From NCBI GenBank assembly GCA_964640305.1, contig CAZXFF010000052.1, positions 1 through 12,905 on the forward strand: a DNA stretch of 12,905 bases. Reading direction: 5' to 3'. The notes under the pieces were generated by a model. It was not told the origin of the DNA, made no database searches, and worked only from the letters and a program-made list of their open reading frames with translations. The position numbers were made by a program, and so were the translations under genes. The stretch is from Coprenecus sp964640305. Its GTDB lineage: Bacteria; Bacteroidota; Bacteroidia; Bacteroidales; UBA932. Shown piece after piece: positions 1 to 7,253 of the stretch (its first letter is position 1; each line of letters opens with the position of its first letter).

Positions 1-49
1 TTTGTTGCTCAGGAACTTATAAATTAATTTAAATCAAAGTGTTGCGGAA

Positions 50-442
50 TTAAGGGATAATATTCTTGGAGACACCCTCTTCAAACGCTTCACTCATCAC
101 AGTTTTAACAAGTGACACATATTGGTATTTGGTACTTTCCTTATATCCCTTAAAATCGCAGAACCCAATAAATGCCGAGTAGGTATCCATGGTAATCTGC
201 GAGAATCTGAGACCGGAACGACCGCAAACCGTTTCAAAATCCTGCCATAGAGCATAAATCTTACGGTAATTGGCAATACTGTTTACTGCATAACGCCTCC
301 CCCCGTTCAAGCGGAAACCATTTTTCATGTCTGAAATTTTATTGCCCAGATACGACAGGAAACTTTCATCTTTTAAGTTTTTTCTGACTGAAACATCGAT
401 TTTGATAGCAAATCCTAAAACTTTTTTTAAAAACTGGTACAT
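50..442 (-). pseudogene. Truncated tyrosine recombinase (SAM-like N-terminal domain only)
   Basis: The 130-residue product resembles the N-terminal SAM-like core-binding domain of Bacteroidales phage-type integrases. Residues about 55-125 hold the typical pattern (SIANYRKIYALW, then LRFSQITMDTYSAF, then KESTKYQYVSLVK) and end in SKNIIP, where a complete enzyme goes on into the catalytic domain. Here a TAA stop falls at that junction (50-52), and the 49 bases beyond it have further stops in the same frame, so the catalytic Arg, His and Tyr residues are missing. The usual N-terminal arm-binding domain is also absent. A full enzyme has roughly 300-420 residues. It is transcribed away from the susC promoter. 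It could be a decayed integrase or a remnant of a recombinase that once acted on this locus. I infer it is catalytically inactive; it might still bind DNA. The family assignment is fairly sure. Confidence 0.72.
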
Positions 443-469
443 AGAATTTGAATTAAAAAATTGGACAAA

Positions 470-501
470 CTTGTTTTTTTGAAAAATATGGATTACATTT
501 G
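470..501 (+). promoter_or_regulatory. Primary-sigma promoter of the sus operon
   Basis: TACATTTG at 494-501 is an exact match to the Bacteroidetes -7 consensus TAnnTTTG. It is preceded, after a 20-base gap, by CTTG at 470-473, one base off the -33 consensus TTTG. The spacing fits the known 19-21 bases. Transcription would start near 507-510, giving a leader of about 295 bases before susC. Confidence 0.62.
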
Positions 502-651
502 CATGAAAACGATAGTTATAATGTTCTTATGGGAGCAAAAAATGTAAGGAAATTGAATACTTTTAATAAAAATTTTAACCTGATAAAATCATTTGATATC
601 TGATTGAAAGCGACTATCGTGGCGTCTCTACGTACTAAACCCTTAACCAAA

Positions 652-683
652 CTTGTTATTTGCAAATGCTGACACTAAATACG
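652..683 (+). promoter_or_regulatory. Possible second, weaker sus promoter
   Basis: The 10-base string CAAACTTGTT at 466-475 recurs at 648-657. In the second copy CTTG (652-655) is again followed after exactly 20 bases by a partial -7 box, TAAATACG (676-683), with two mismatches to TAnnTTTG. A start here would shorten the leader to about 115 bases. This could be chance in AT-rich DNA. Confidence 0.25.
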
Positions 684-804
684 AAGTCTCTATTGTAGGT
701 TCGATACTTTGTTGGGTATTGTCGCCGGTGGATGTTATTTTAAACAACATATTAATTTTATTAACAAATTAACTATTTTTATTAATCTTTAAAAAATTAT
801 CTAC

Positions 805-3800
805 ATGAAAAAGATCAGACTATTTTTAACAGGTCTGTTACTCACGGTAACTGCCGCAGTTTTTGCGCAGAATATCACGGTAACGGGTACTGTTACTGAT
901 GCAAGTACTGGCGAGGTGATAATTGGTGCAACCGTTATCCAGAAAGGGGTGAATACCAATTATACCATGACTGACGATTCTGGAGCTTTTTCGATAACCG
1001 TTCCCTCTAATGGTGTTATCGAAGTTTCCTTTATGGGCTACAAAACCCAGGAAGTTCCTGTCAACGGCCGCGCCAAAATCGACGTGACTCTTCACACAGA
1101 CACAGAGGTTCTTGAAGATGTCATCGTGGTTGCTTACGGAACAGCAAGGAAAGAATCCTTTACCGGTTCAGCAGCAGTAGTGAAAAACGACGACATCGTA
1201 AAGAGAAGCGTTTCCAACGTATCGAAAGCCATCGAAGGTCTGGTTGCCGGTGTTACAACTACATCAGGTAGCGGACAGCCCGGTGAAGGTGCCAGCATCC
1301 AGATCCGTGGAGCAGGTTCCATCAACGCAAGTTCGACACCTCTTTATGTTGTAGACGGTATTCCTTTCGACGGTACATTGTCATCAATCAACCCCAACGA
1401 CATCGAATCAATGTCCATCCTGAAGGATGCATCAGCAGGTGCGCTGTACGGTGCCCGCGGTGCAAACGGTGTCGTTCTCATTACTACAAAGAAAGGTAAA
1501 GAAGGTCGTGTTGATGTAAACCTGAAGGCACAGGTAGGTTGGCAGTCAAGGGCTATCCCCCGCTACGATCTCGTTAATCAGGAAGAATTCGTGGAACTTA
1601 CCTACGAATCCCTCTATAACACAGCAATCGACCAGGGATATTCCGTAGACGGTGCTAACAAATACGCAGCATCCAGCATGGGATCCACACTCGGTGGAGA
1701 ACTGTACAACCCTTACAAGAACTACACATGGGCTACATTGATTGACCCTGCAACAGGAAAAGTGATGTCGGATGCAGTTTCAGCATGGAATGAAGACTGG
1801 ATGGATGCTCTTACCAATCCTAAGGCTCTTCGTCAAGAATACCAGTTGGGTGTTAACGGTGGTAATGAAAAGACCAAATACAACTTCTCTGCCGGTTATC
1901 TCCGTGATGAAGGTGTGCTCATCACCTCAGTGTTCTCACGTTATTCCACAAGGGCAAGCGTTGACCATACCGCAAACAAATGGTTCCGTCTCGGCGCAAG
2001 TCTCAACTACTCATATACCGATTCCAACCAGGCACAGAACTCCGGTACCCAGACCAACAACGTATGGTATACCGCCCAGTTCATGGCTCCCATCTATCCC
2101 GTTTACATGAAGGATGCTGAAGGTAAAGACCTTCTCGACGAAAACGGAAACAGGCAGTATGACTACGGAATGACCCGTCCTACCGCTTCCAGATTCAACC
2201 CTATCGGTGACCTCTATGAAAACATGTACAAGCAGATTTACGACAACGTGAATTTCCGTACATTCGCAAGGTTCGGCGGTGACGACGAAGCTCTCGGTGC
2301 CCTCAAAGGACTTGCTCTGACCATCAACTTCGGTGGTGACCTCGCAAGCAGAAGGATTACTTCATATTCCAACCCTTATACCGGTGACGGTGCACAGACT
2401 GGCGGAAGCATCGACAAGTACAGTACACGTACATTCTCGTACACATTCAACCAGCTGCTCACATATGACCGCCGCTTCGGCAAACACAATATCGGAATCC
2501 TTCTGGGTCACGAGTACTACAATTACGAGTACAACTACCTGTCTGCAAGCAGCAACGGTGTTTATCCCGGCATTCCCGAATTGGGACCTGCTACTTCAGT
2601 ACAGAGCCATACATCATACACAAATACCTACGTCATCGAATCATACCTTTCAAGGTTCAACTACGACTATGATGACAGGTACTTCATTTCAGCATCATGG
2701 CGTACTGACGGTTCATCACGTTTCCACAAAGATCACCGCTGGGGCCAGTTCTGGTCAGTGGGTGCATCATGGAGACTCTCCGAAGAAAAATGGATGAAGG
2801 GTGCTGAATGGATCAACAACATGACCCTCAAGGCATCATACGGTGTGCAGGGTAACGATGACCTCGGTACCTACTATGCATGGCAGGGCTTCTACAATCT
2901 CGGATGGCCGAATGCCAACAACTCCGGAGCCCTCGCATCAACCCTCGAGAACCCTACCATCACTTGGGAAAAGAAAGGTACCATCAACGTAGGTCTCGAA
3001 GCTTCTCTGTTCAACAGAGTTCTTGACCTGAGTGTTGAATACTACAATTCCAACACCAGGGACATGCTTCTTGCAGCGCCTATGGCAATGTCAACCGGTT
3101 TCACCTCATATAACGCAAACGTAGGTTCCATGAAGAACGAAGGTGTTGAAGCCACAATCACAGTTAACTGGCTCAACAGGGATAAGTTCAAGGCCAACTC
3201 TACATTGATGCTCTTCCACAACCAGAACACCGTAACTGCCCTTACAAGCGGACAAAACGAGATTCCCGGTACCTATCTCATCAAGGTAGGAATGCCTATC
3301 TACACCTTCAACGTAGTGAAGACTGCAGGCGTTGACCCCGCTACAGGTAACCAGCTCTACTGGGCATACAAGAGGGACGAGAACGGAGAAAAGATCAAAG
3401 GTTCCGACTATGTTACAGCTAATGAAGAAGAAGCCAACAACTCAAAATACTACTTCGACAGCCGCGAGCCAGTCATCCAGGGATCTTTCGGTTCCAACTT
3501 CGTGCTCGGTTCTTTCGACTTCTCATTCCTGACCACTTTCTCCATCGGAGGAAATGTATATAACGGCACATATGCAGGCGTAATGGAACAGATGTACTAT
3601 GCTGCAACATTCCACAAGAATGCCCTCCGCAGATGGCAGAAACCCGGTGATATCACAGACATTCCCAAGTTCAAGGTCGGTTCAGGACGTATAGGTGTAA
3701 CTGACCAGGCTCTTATTGATGCATCATACTTCTCAATCAAATCCGTCCAGCTCGGCTACACCCTGCCCAAACGCTGGACAGACAAGATGAAGATAGGCGG

Positions 3801-3945
3801 CATAAGGATCTTTGCAGTAGGAGACAATCTCGCACTCTTCAGTCATCTTGACGGTATGGATCCCCAGTATTCGTTCTCTGGAGGACAGGGATACACCTAT
3901 CTCCCTACCAGGTCCGTATCATTAGGTATAGACATCAATTTCTAA
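805..3945 (+). CDS. susC: SusC/RagA-family TonB-dependent outer-membrane transporter
   Basis: This is a 1046-residue outer-membrane beta-barrel that would import a glycan or peptide using TonB energy from the inner membrane. A Sec signal peptide covers about residues 1-22 (cut after FAQ). A carboxypeptidase-regulatory-like beta-sandwich follows (about 24-98), then a TonB-box-like EDVIVVAYG (104-112), then the plug with the family signature LYVVDGIPFDG (180-190) and ILKDASAGALYGARGANGVV (205-224). The rest is barrel, ending in a terminal phenylalanine (LGIDINF) as expected for BamA-dependent assembly. Length is typical. There is no STN signalling domain before the carboxypeptidase-like domain, so it probably does not signal to an anti-sigma factor. 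It is first in an operon with susD 21 bases downstream. The gene symbol denotes the family; the substrate cannot be read from sequence. Confidence 0.95.
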   Translation: MKKIRLFLTGLLLTVTAAVFAQNITVTGTVTDASTGEVIIGATVIQKGVNTNYTMTDDSGAFSITVPSNGVIEVSFMGYKTQEVPVNGRAKIDVTLHTDTEVLEDVIVVAYGTARKESFTGSAAVVKNDDIVKRSVSNVSKAIEGLVAGVTTTSGSGQPGEGASIQIRGAGSINASSTPLYVVDGIPFDGTLSSINPNDIESMSILKDASAGALYGARGANGVVLITTKKGKEGRVDVNLKAQVGWQSRAIPRYDLVNQEEFVELTYESLYNTAIDQGYSVDGANKYAASSMGSTLGGELYNPYKNYTWATLIDPATGKVMSDAVSAWNEDWMDALTNPKALRQEYQLGVNGGNEKTKYNFSAGYLRDEGVLITSVFSRYSTRASVDHTANKWFRLGASLNYSYTDSNQAQNSGTQTNNVWYTAQFMAPIYPVYMKDAEGKDLLDENGNRQYDYGMTRPTASRFNPIGDLYENMYKQIYDNVNFRTFARFGGDDEALGALKGLALTINFGGDLASRRITSYSNPYTGDGAQTGGSIDKYSTRTFSYTFNQLLTYDRRFGKHNIGILLGHEYYNYEYNYLSASSNGVYPGIPELGPATSVQSHTSYTNTYVIESYLSRFNYDYDDRYFISASWRTDGSSRFHKDHRWGQFWSVGASWRLSEEKWMKGAEWINNMTLKASYGVQGNDDLGTYYAWQGFYNLGWPNANNSGALASTLENPTITWEKKGTINVGLEASLFNRVLDLSVEYYNSNTRDMLLAAPMAMSTGFTSYNANVGSMKNEGVEATITVNWLNRDKFKANSTLMLFHNQNTVTALTSGQNEIPGTYLIKVGMPIYTFNVVKTAGVDPATGNQLYWAYKRDENGEKIKGSDYVTANEEEANNSKYYFDSREPVIQGSFGSNFVLGSFDFSFLTTFSIGGNVYNGTYAGVMEQMYYAATFHKNALRRWQKPGDITDIPKFKVGSGRIGVTDQALIDASYFSIKSVQLGYTLPKRWTDKMKIGGIRIFAVGDNLALFSHLDGMDPQYSFSGGQGYTYLPTRSVSLGIDINF

Positions 3946-3952
3946 ACAAAAT

Positions 3953-3958
3953 AAGGAG
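3953..3958 (+). promoter_or_regulatory. Shine-Dalgarno-like site before susD
   Basis: AAGGAG lies 8 bases before the susD ATG (3967), inside the 21-base gap after susC. Strong Shine-Dalgarno sites are uncommon in this phylum, where leaders are usually just AT-rich, and the other genes in this window lack one. It supports the chosen start. Confidence 0.55.
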
Positions 3959-3966
3959 TAAACAAA

Positions 3967-5517
3967 ATGAAAAAAATACTATTGATAATAACTGCACTCG
4001 CTGCTACGATGTTCACATCATGCGATCTCGAAACAGCCCCTTCAGACTCGGTGTCAACAGGTACGATGCTGAAGACCACAGAAGGAGGTATGCAGGCCCT
4101 TAACGGTACCTACAGATGGTTCTGGGCATGGGGACAGACAGTGACTGCCAACCAGCACCAGTCATTCGGTCCCCAGAGCTACGCTCTCATGGGTGACCTC
4201 ATGGGAGAAGACATGGTGATGTCCGCACAGGGTAACGGATGGTTCTGGTTCGATTACCTCTATAATGTCAAAGCCAGATTCAACAGCTCCTCATGGCGTC
4301 CCTACGACTGCTGGAACTATTACTACACTATCATTTCCCAGGTGAATTACATCCTTGCATCAAAGAACACGATGGAAGGTCCCAAAGCTGACCTGGACTA
4401 CATTCTGGCCAACTGCTATGCCCTCCGTGCTTACTCACTGCACTATCTCGCACTGACATATGCAAGAAGCTATGCCGGTCACGAGACAGCTCTGTCAGTT
4501 CCCATCTACACTCAGCCTACCTATGCCGGAACTCCCGGTAACGCCCGTTCTACCAATGAAGAGGTATACAGGCAGGCTATGAGCGACATCGACTCGGCAA
4601 TCGTCCTGCTAAACGGTGAAGAAGGAAGACACGTGACCCATATCGGCAACACTGTTGCCCATGGTATCAAAGCCAGAATCGCCCTCCACATGGAACAGTG
4701 GCAGGCTGCATGGGATGCTGCAAAGGTTGCTGCAACCGGTGCACAGATGACTTCAGATGTCAAATACGGTTACAACGATTCGAAGGCTGATGATGTGCTT
4801 TGGGGTGCAGAAATCATAGCATCACAGGGAACGACCAACCCTCAGTTCCTGGCCCACATGGACCCCGACTTCGGCGGATATGGAAAAGCTGCCAGAAAAT
4901 GTGCATCAAAGTGGCTTTATGACAAGATCCCTGCTACAGACAGCCGCAAAGCATGGTGGAATCTTGAATTCCTGGATGATGACAAGACCATTCAGGGATA
5001 CCAGCAGAAGAAATTCCAGTTTGCCAACAAGGTGGGCGGTGTAGTTACAGACCCTACAACAGGTGCAGACCACATCTTCATGCGCGTTCCTGAAATGCTG
5101 CTTATTGAAGCAGAGAGCGCTGCACGTCTCGGCAACGAGACTGAAGCCAGGAGAATCCTCAACGAAGACTTCATGTCCTACAGGGATAAATCCTACAAAT
5201 GTACAAAGACGGGCCTTGCTCTCGGCAAGCTCACGACAGACGAAACCGGATCACTGCTGGAAGAAATCATCCTCCAGCGCCGTATAGAGCTCTGGGGCGA
5301 ATACGGACGTATCTACGACATCAAGCGTCTGAGACAGGGATTTGTCCGCACAGGCGAAATGGGACACCCCATTACTGCCCTGCTCAATGGTCTCAAGACG
5401 AGCGATCCCGAATCGTTCGACTGGGTGCTTACCATCCCTCAGACTGAAATGGATGCCAATCCGCTCATGGTACAGAACCCTATCGGTTCAGAGAACACCA
5501 CAGGTGCCAATTTGTAA
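3967..5517 (+). CDS. susD: SusD/RagB-family surface nutrient-binding lipoprotein
   Basis: This 516-residue lipoprotein would cap the SusC barrel on the cell surface and capture substrate. A lipoprotein signal peptide ends at the lipobox FTSC, with Cys19 as the lipidated residue, followed by Asp20. Helical TPR-like segments of the SusD fold are visible, for example YALRAYSLHYLALTYA (151-166). Near the C terminus the strongly conserved family motif RRIELWGEYGRIYDIKRL spans 438-455. The N-terminal third is rich in aromatic residues (several Trp and Tyr between 49 and 120), which often line glycan sites in this family, but this is only suggestive here. Length is normal. It sits 21 bases after susC and 27 bases before the third gene, so all three are almost certainly co-transcribed. 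Confidence 0.95.
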   Translation: MKKILLIITALAATMFTSCDLETAPSDSVSTGTMLKTTEGGMQALNGTYRWFWAWGQTVTANQHQSFGPQSYALMGDLMGEDMVMSAQGNGWFWFDYLYNVKARFNSSSWRPYDCWNYYYTIISQVNYILASKNTMEGPKADLDYILANCYALRAYSLHYLALTYARSYAGHETALSVPIYTQPTYAGTPGNARSTNEEVYRQAMSDIDSAIVLLNGEEGRHVTHIGNTVAHGIKARIALHMEQWQAAWDAAKVAATGAQMTSDVKYGYNDSKADDVLWGAEIIASQGTTNPQFLAHMDPDFGGYGKAARKCASKWLYDKIPATDSRKAWWNLEFLDDDKTIQGYQQKKFQFANKVGGVVTDPTTGADHIFMRVPEMLLIEAESAARLGNETEARRILNEDFMSYRDKSYKCTKTGLALGKLTTDETGSLLEEIILQRRIELWGEYGRIYDIKRLRQGFVRTGEMGHPITALLNGLKTSDPESFDWVLTIPQTEMDANPLMVQNPIGSENTTGANL

Positions 5518-5544
5518 AACACAAACAGAAATATACGGATTACA

Positions 5545-6453
5545 ATGAAACATTATTATAGAATATTGATGGCCGCTGCAATATCCATCCTGGCATTTGC
5601 AGCCTGCGACCAGCAAAACAAGAAGGAGCTCTACACACCGGAGCAGCAGAATGAGGTTTCATTCGCTGCCGGAGTCTATTCAGACATAGAACTGCCTGCT
5701 TCCACAAACACTGTATCCATAACCATTACCAGAAATTCTGCAAACGGGGAAATATCAGTGCCACTACAGACAACCCTACCTTCTGATATCAAATGTCCTG
5801 AGAGCGTTACTTTCGCTGCCGACGCATATGAAACCACTGTTGACCTCGACATTACCAATATGGTAAACGCCGATGCTACATTCAAAGGAACCATCAGCAT
5901 TGCAGACGAAACATACTACAATGCCAATACCAGTCCTTTCCCTTCAATCAACGTTACATTGAAGAGACAGTACAACTGGGAAAGCCTTGGAGAAGGAGAA
6001 TTCTGGGACAATATGATGACACATCCCGTTATCGTAAAAGTTGAAGTTCTGCAGGCGACCAATGCTGCAACAAAGAGATTCAGGATTATGAACCCGTTCC
6101 CTAATGATGTAATCGAGCCGTTCGCAGTCGCACAGGGCGGAAAAGTTGGCGGTGCCAAGTCCGAATACATCGAATTCTTCCACATTGATGCAAGTTCCGA
6201 CTTTGTTTCATGGACATCCCCATACTACCCCGGTGTATCAATTACCGTGGACGGGGCTGAATACGGAGACGTAGAAGGAGGTTACAATAAGGACTATGCA
6301 AAACAGTGCAGTTTAGTAATGGAAAAGGTATATCAGTTCTATCCTTACTATTCTTTCTCTGTAGGCGGATCTACATACAGTTGGAGTAAAGCTTATTCAG
6401 CATATCTTTCCCTTCCTGGTGGTCCTTCACTAAAAGAGTTGCTTGAGCTCTAA
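5545..6453 (+). CDS. Surface lipoprotein of the sus operon, SusE-like position
   Basis: The 302-residue product has a lipoprotein signal peptide ending in FAAC (Cys21). Residues about 37-137 read as a beta-sandwich with alternating strands (VSITITRNSANGEISVPLQT and following), similar in pattern to Calx-beta or SusE N-terminal domains. From about residue 142 a second beta-rich domain begins with YNWESLGEGEFWDN and RFRIMNPFPN (178-187), a pattern I associate with Bacteroidales surface lipoproteins downstream of susD. It probably assists SusCD in binding ligand at the surface, as SusE/SusF or SGBP proteins do, but no ligand site is recognisable. It is the last gene of the operon; the stop is followed 19 bases later by an intrinsic terminator. 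I see no catalytic motif, so an enzyme is unlikely. Confidence 0.82.
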   Translation: MKHYYRILMAAAISILAFAACDQQNKKELYTPEQQNEVSFAAGVYSDIELPASTNTVSITITRNSANGEISVPLQTTLPSDIKCPESVTFAADAYETTVDLDITNMVNADATFKGTISIADETYYNANTSPFPSINVTLKRQYNWESLGEGEFWDNMMTHPVIVKVEVLQATNAATKRFRIMNPFPNDVIEPFAVAQGGKVGGAKSEYIEFFHIDASSDFVSWTSPYYPGVSITVDGAEYGDVEGGYNKDYAKQCSLVMEKVYQFYPYYSFSVGGSTYSWSKAYSAYLSLPGGPSLKELLEL

Positions 6454-6472
6454 TGATAAATCATTAAATATG

Positions 6473-6502
6473 AAAGCCGGCCCAGATTGAGCCGGCTTTT
6501 TT
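6473..6502 (+). terminator. Intrinsic terminator of the sus operon
   Basis: A perfect 9-bp stem, AAAGCCGGC (6473-6481) with GCCGGCTTT (6491-6499), encloses a 9-base loop and runs into TTTTTT (6497-6502). It lies between two converging genes. On the minus strand the T-run is only three bases, so it may serve tlpA weakly. Confidence 0.9.
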
Positions 6503-6522
6503 ATTGTCAAGAGATGTATAAA

Positions 6523-7122
6523 CTATTTCTGAAGTTCATCCTCGATGATCTTTACCATTGAGGCAAATTCTGCTTCATCGAAGAGACGGGTCAGCATGAT
6601 TATCTTGCCTTCTCGGTCAAGGATAATGTTCCTGGTAACTCCGGCACCTTTGTCACAGAAAAGTTCGAACCTTTCGCCATTGGGATCCAAAGTCAGGGGA
6701 TAGGTAACAGGGATTGCCTTTGCAAACTCTGCTGTAACCTCAGCTGATTCCTTCAGGTCTATTCCATACAGTGCAAAGTCTGGATTGTCCTTATGCTTCA
6801 GCCATATTTCCTTTTCGATGTGGGGCATCTCCTTACGGCACACACTGCACCAGCTGGCTGTGAACTGAAGCATTACCACCTTGCCTTTAAGTTCCTTGAT
6901 GTTGAGTTTTGTGTTGTCCTGCAGCAGAAGATCAAAATCGGGGACCTGGTCTCCGACCTTGACGATATATCCCCTTTCATCGGCAACTGGCGTCTGCTGG
7001 GCTTCAGACTTAGTTTCGGTGCCGGAATTTTCGGAGGATTTCTTGGGGCTGTTGCCGCAGGATGACAGCATAATTGCAGCAACGGCTGCACATGCAATTG
7101 ATGTTCTAAGAATGTGTATCAT
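6523..7122 (-). CDS. TlpA/ResA-like thioredoxin-fold lipoprotein
   Basis: This 199-residue protein is a thioredoxin-fold redox lipoprotein of the cell envelope. The signal peptide ends in a lipobox LSSC with Cys22. A polar linker rich in Ser, Glu and Lys (about 24-50) leads to an AhpC/TSA- and TlpA-type domain starting near GDQVPDFDLL (57-66). The active site is WCSVC (91-95), with redox cysteines 92 and 95. The position that is normally the cis-proline next to the active site appears to be Thr163 (in GVTRNIILD), and a third cysteine is at 156. Such proteins reduce or exchange disulfides in exported proteins; the partner is unknown. It has its own promoter (7144-7173) and is separated by a terminator from the sigma/anti-sigma operon upstream. 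The start at ATG 7120-7122 gives a well-formed signal peptide. Confidence 0.88.
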   Translation of the reverse strand: MIHILRTSIACAAVAAIMLSSCGNSPKKSSENSGTETKSEAQQTPVADERGYIVKVGDQVPDFDLLLQDNTKLNIKELKGKVVMLQFTASWCSVCRKEMPHIEKEIWLKHKDNPDFALYGIDLKESAEVTAEFAKAIPVTYPLTLDPNGERFELFCDKGAGVTRNIILDREGKIIMLTRLFDEAEFASMVKIIEDELQK

Positions 7123-7143
7123 AACATTTTGAATTTATTAGCC

Positions 7144-7173
7144 CAAAGATAGCGCAAAAGATCCTAAAACAAA
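7144..7173 (-). promoter_or_regulatory. Promoter of the TlpA-like gene
   Basis: Read on the minus strand, TATCTTTG (7151-7144) matches TAnnTTTG exactly. TTTG (7173-7170) precedes it with an 18-base gap. Transcription would begin about 15 bases before the ATG at 7122. The -33 box lies inside the T-tract of the terminator at 7166-7199. Confidence 0.6.
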
Positions 7174-7199
7174 AAGGGCATATCAGAATTGATATGCCC
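7166..7199 (-). terminator. Intrinsic terminator of the sigma/anti-sigma operon
   Basis: A perfect 10-bp stem pairs GGGCATATCA (7176-7185) with TGATATGCCC (7190-7199) around a 4-base loop. On the minus strand it is followed by TTTTTGTTTT. It lies about 55 bases after the stop of the anti-sigma-like gene, so the tlpA-like gene is probably transcribed mainly from its own promoter. Confidence 0.88.
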
Positions 7200-7253
7200 A
7201 ACTTGTACCTTATATTTGAGGTTAGCATTGCGAATGCCTGCCCACTTTGTTTT

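Larger units (their letters stand above)
443..804. other. Intergenic leader region of the sus operon
   Basis: This 362-base AT-rich stretch separates the integrase fragment from susC. It holds one good promoter (470-501), a possible second one (652-683) and then about 300 bases of apparent untranslated leader. Within the leader I see small elements only: an ATTTGCAAAT palindrome at 658-667, GCGAC at 610-614 that can pair with GTCGC at 721-725, and a weak AT-rich hairpin (arms 732-736 and 746-750) shortly before the start codon. Two tiny open frames (521-547 and 529-603) look like chance. No known riboswitch pattern is recognisable to me. Confidence 0.6.

Noticed and set aside
521..603. Leader peptides of 8 and 24 residues upstream of susC
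   Set aside because: No start-region signal, no run of regulatory codons and no linked terminator; composition looks like random AT-rich DNA.
496..668. Inverted repeat CATTTGCA (496-503) and TGCAAATG (661-668) as borders of an invertible promoter
   Set aside because: Only 8 bp with no extension on either side; such a pair is likely by chance in AT-rich DNA, and the adjacent recombinase lacks a catalytic domain.
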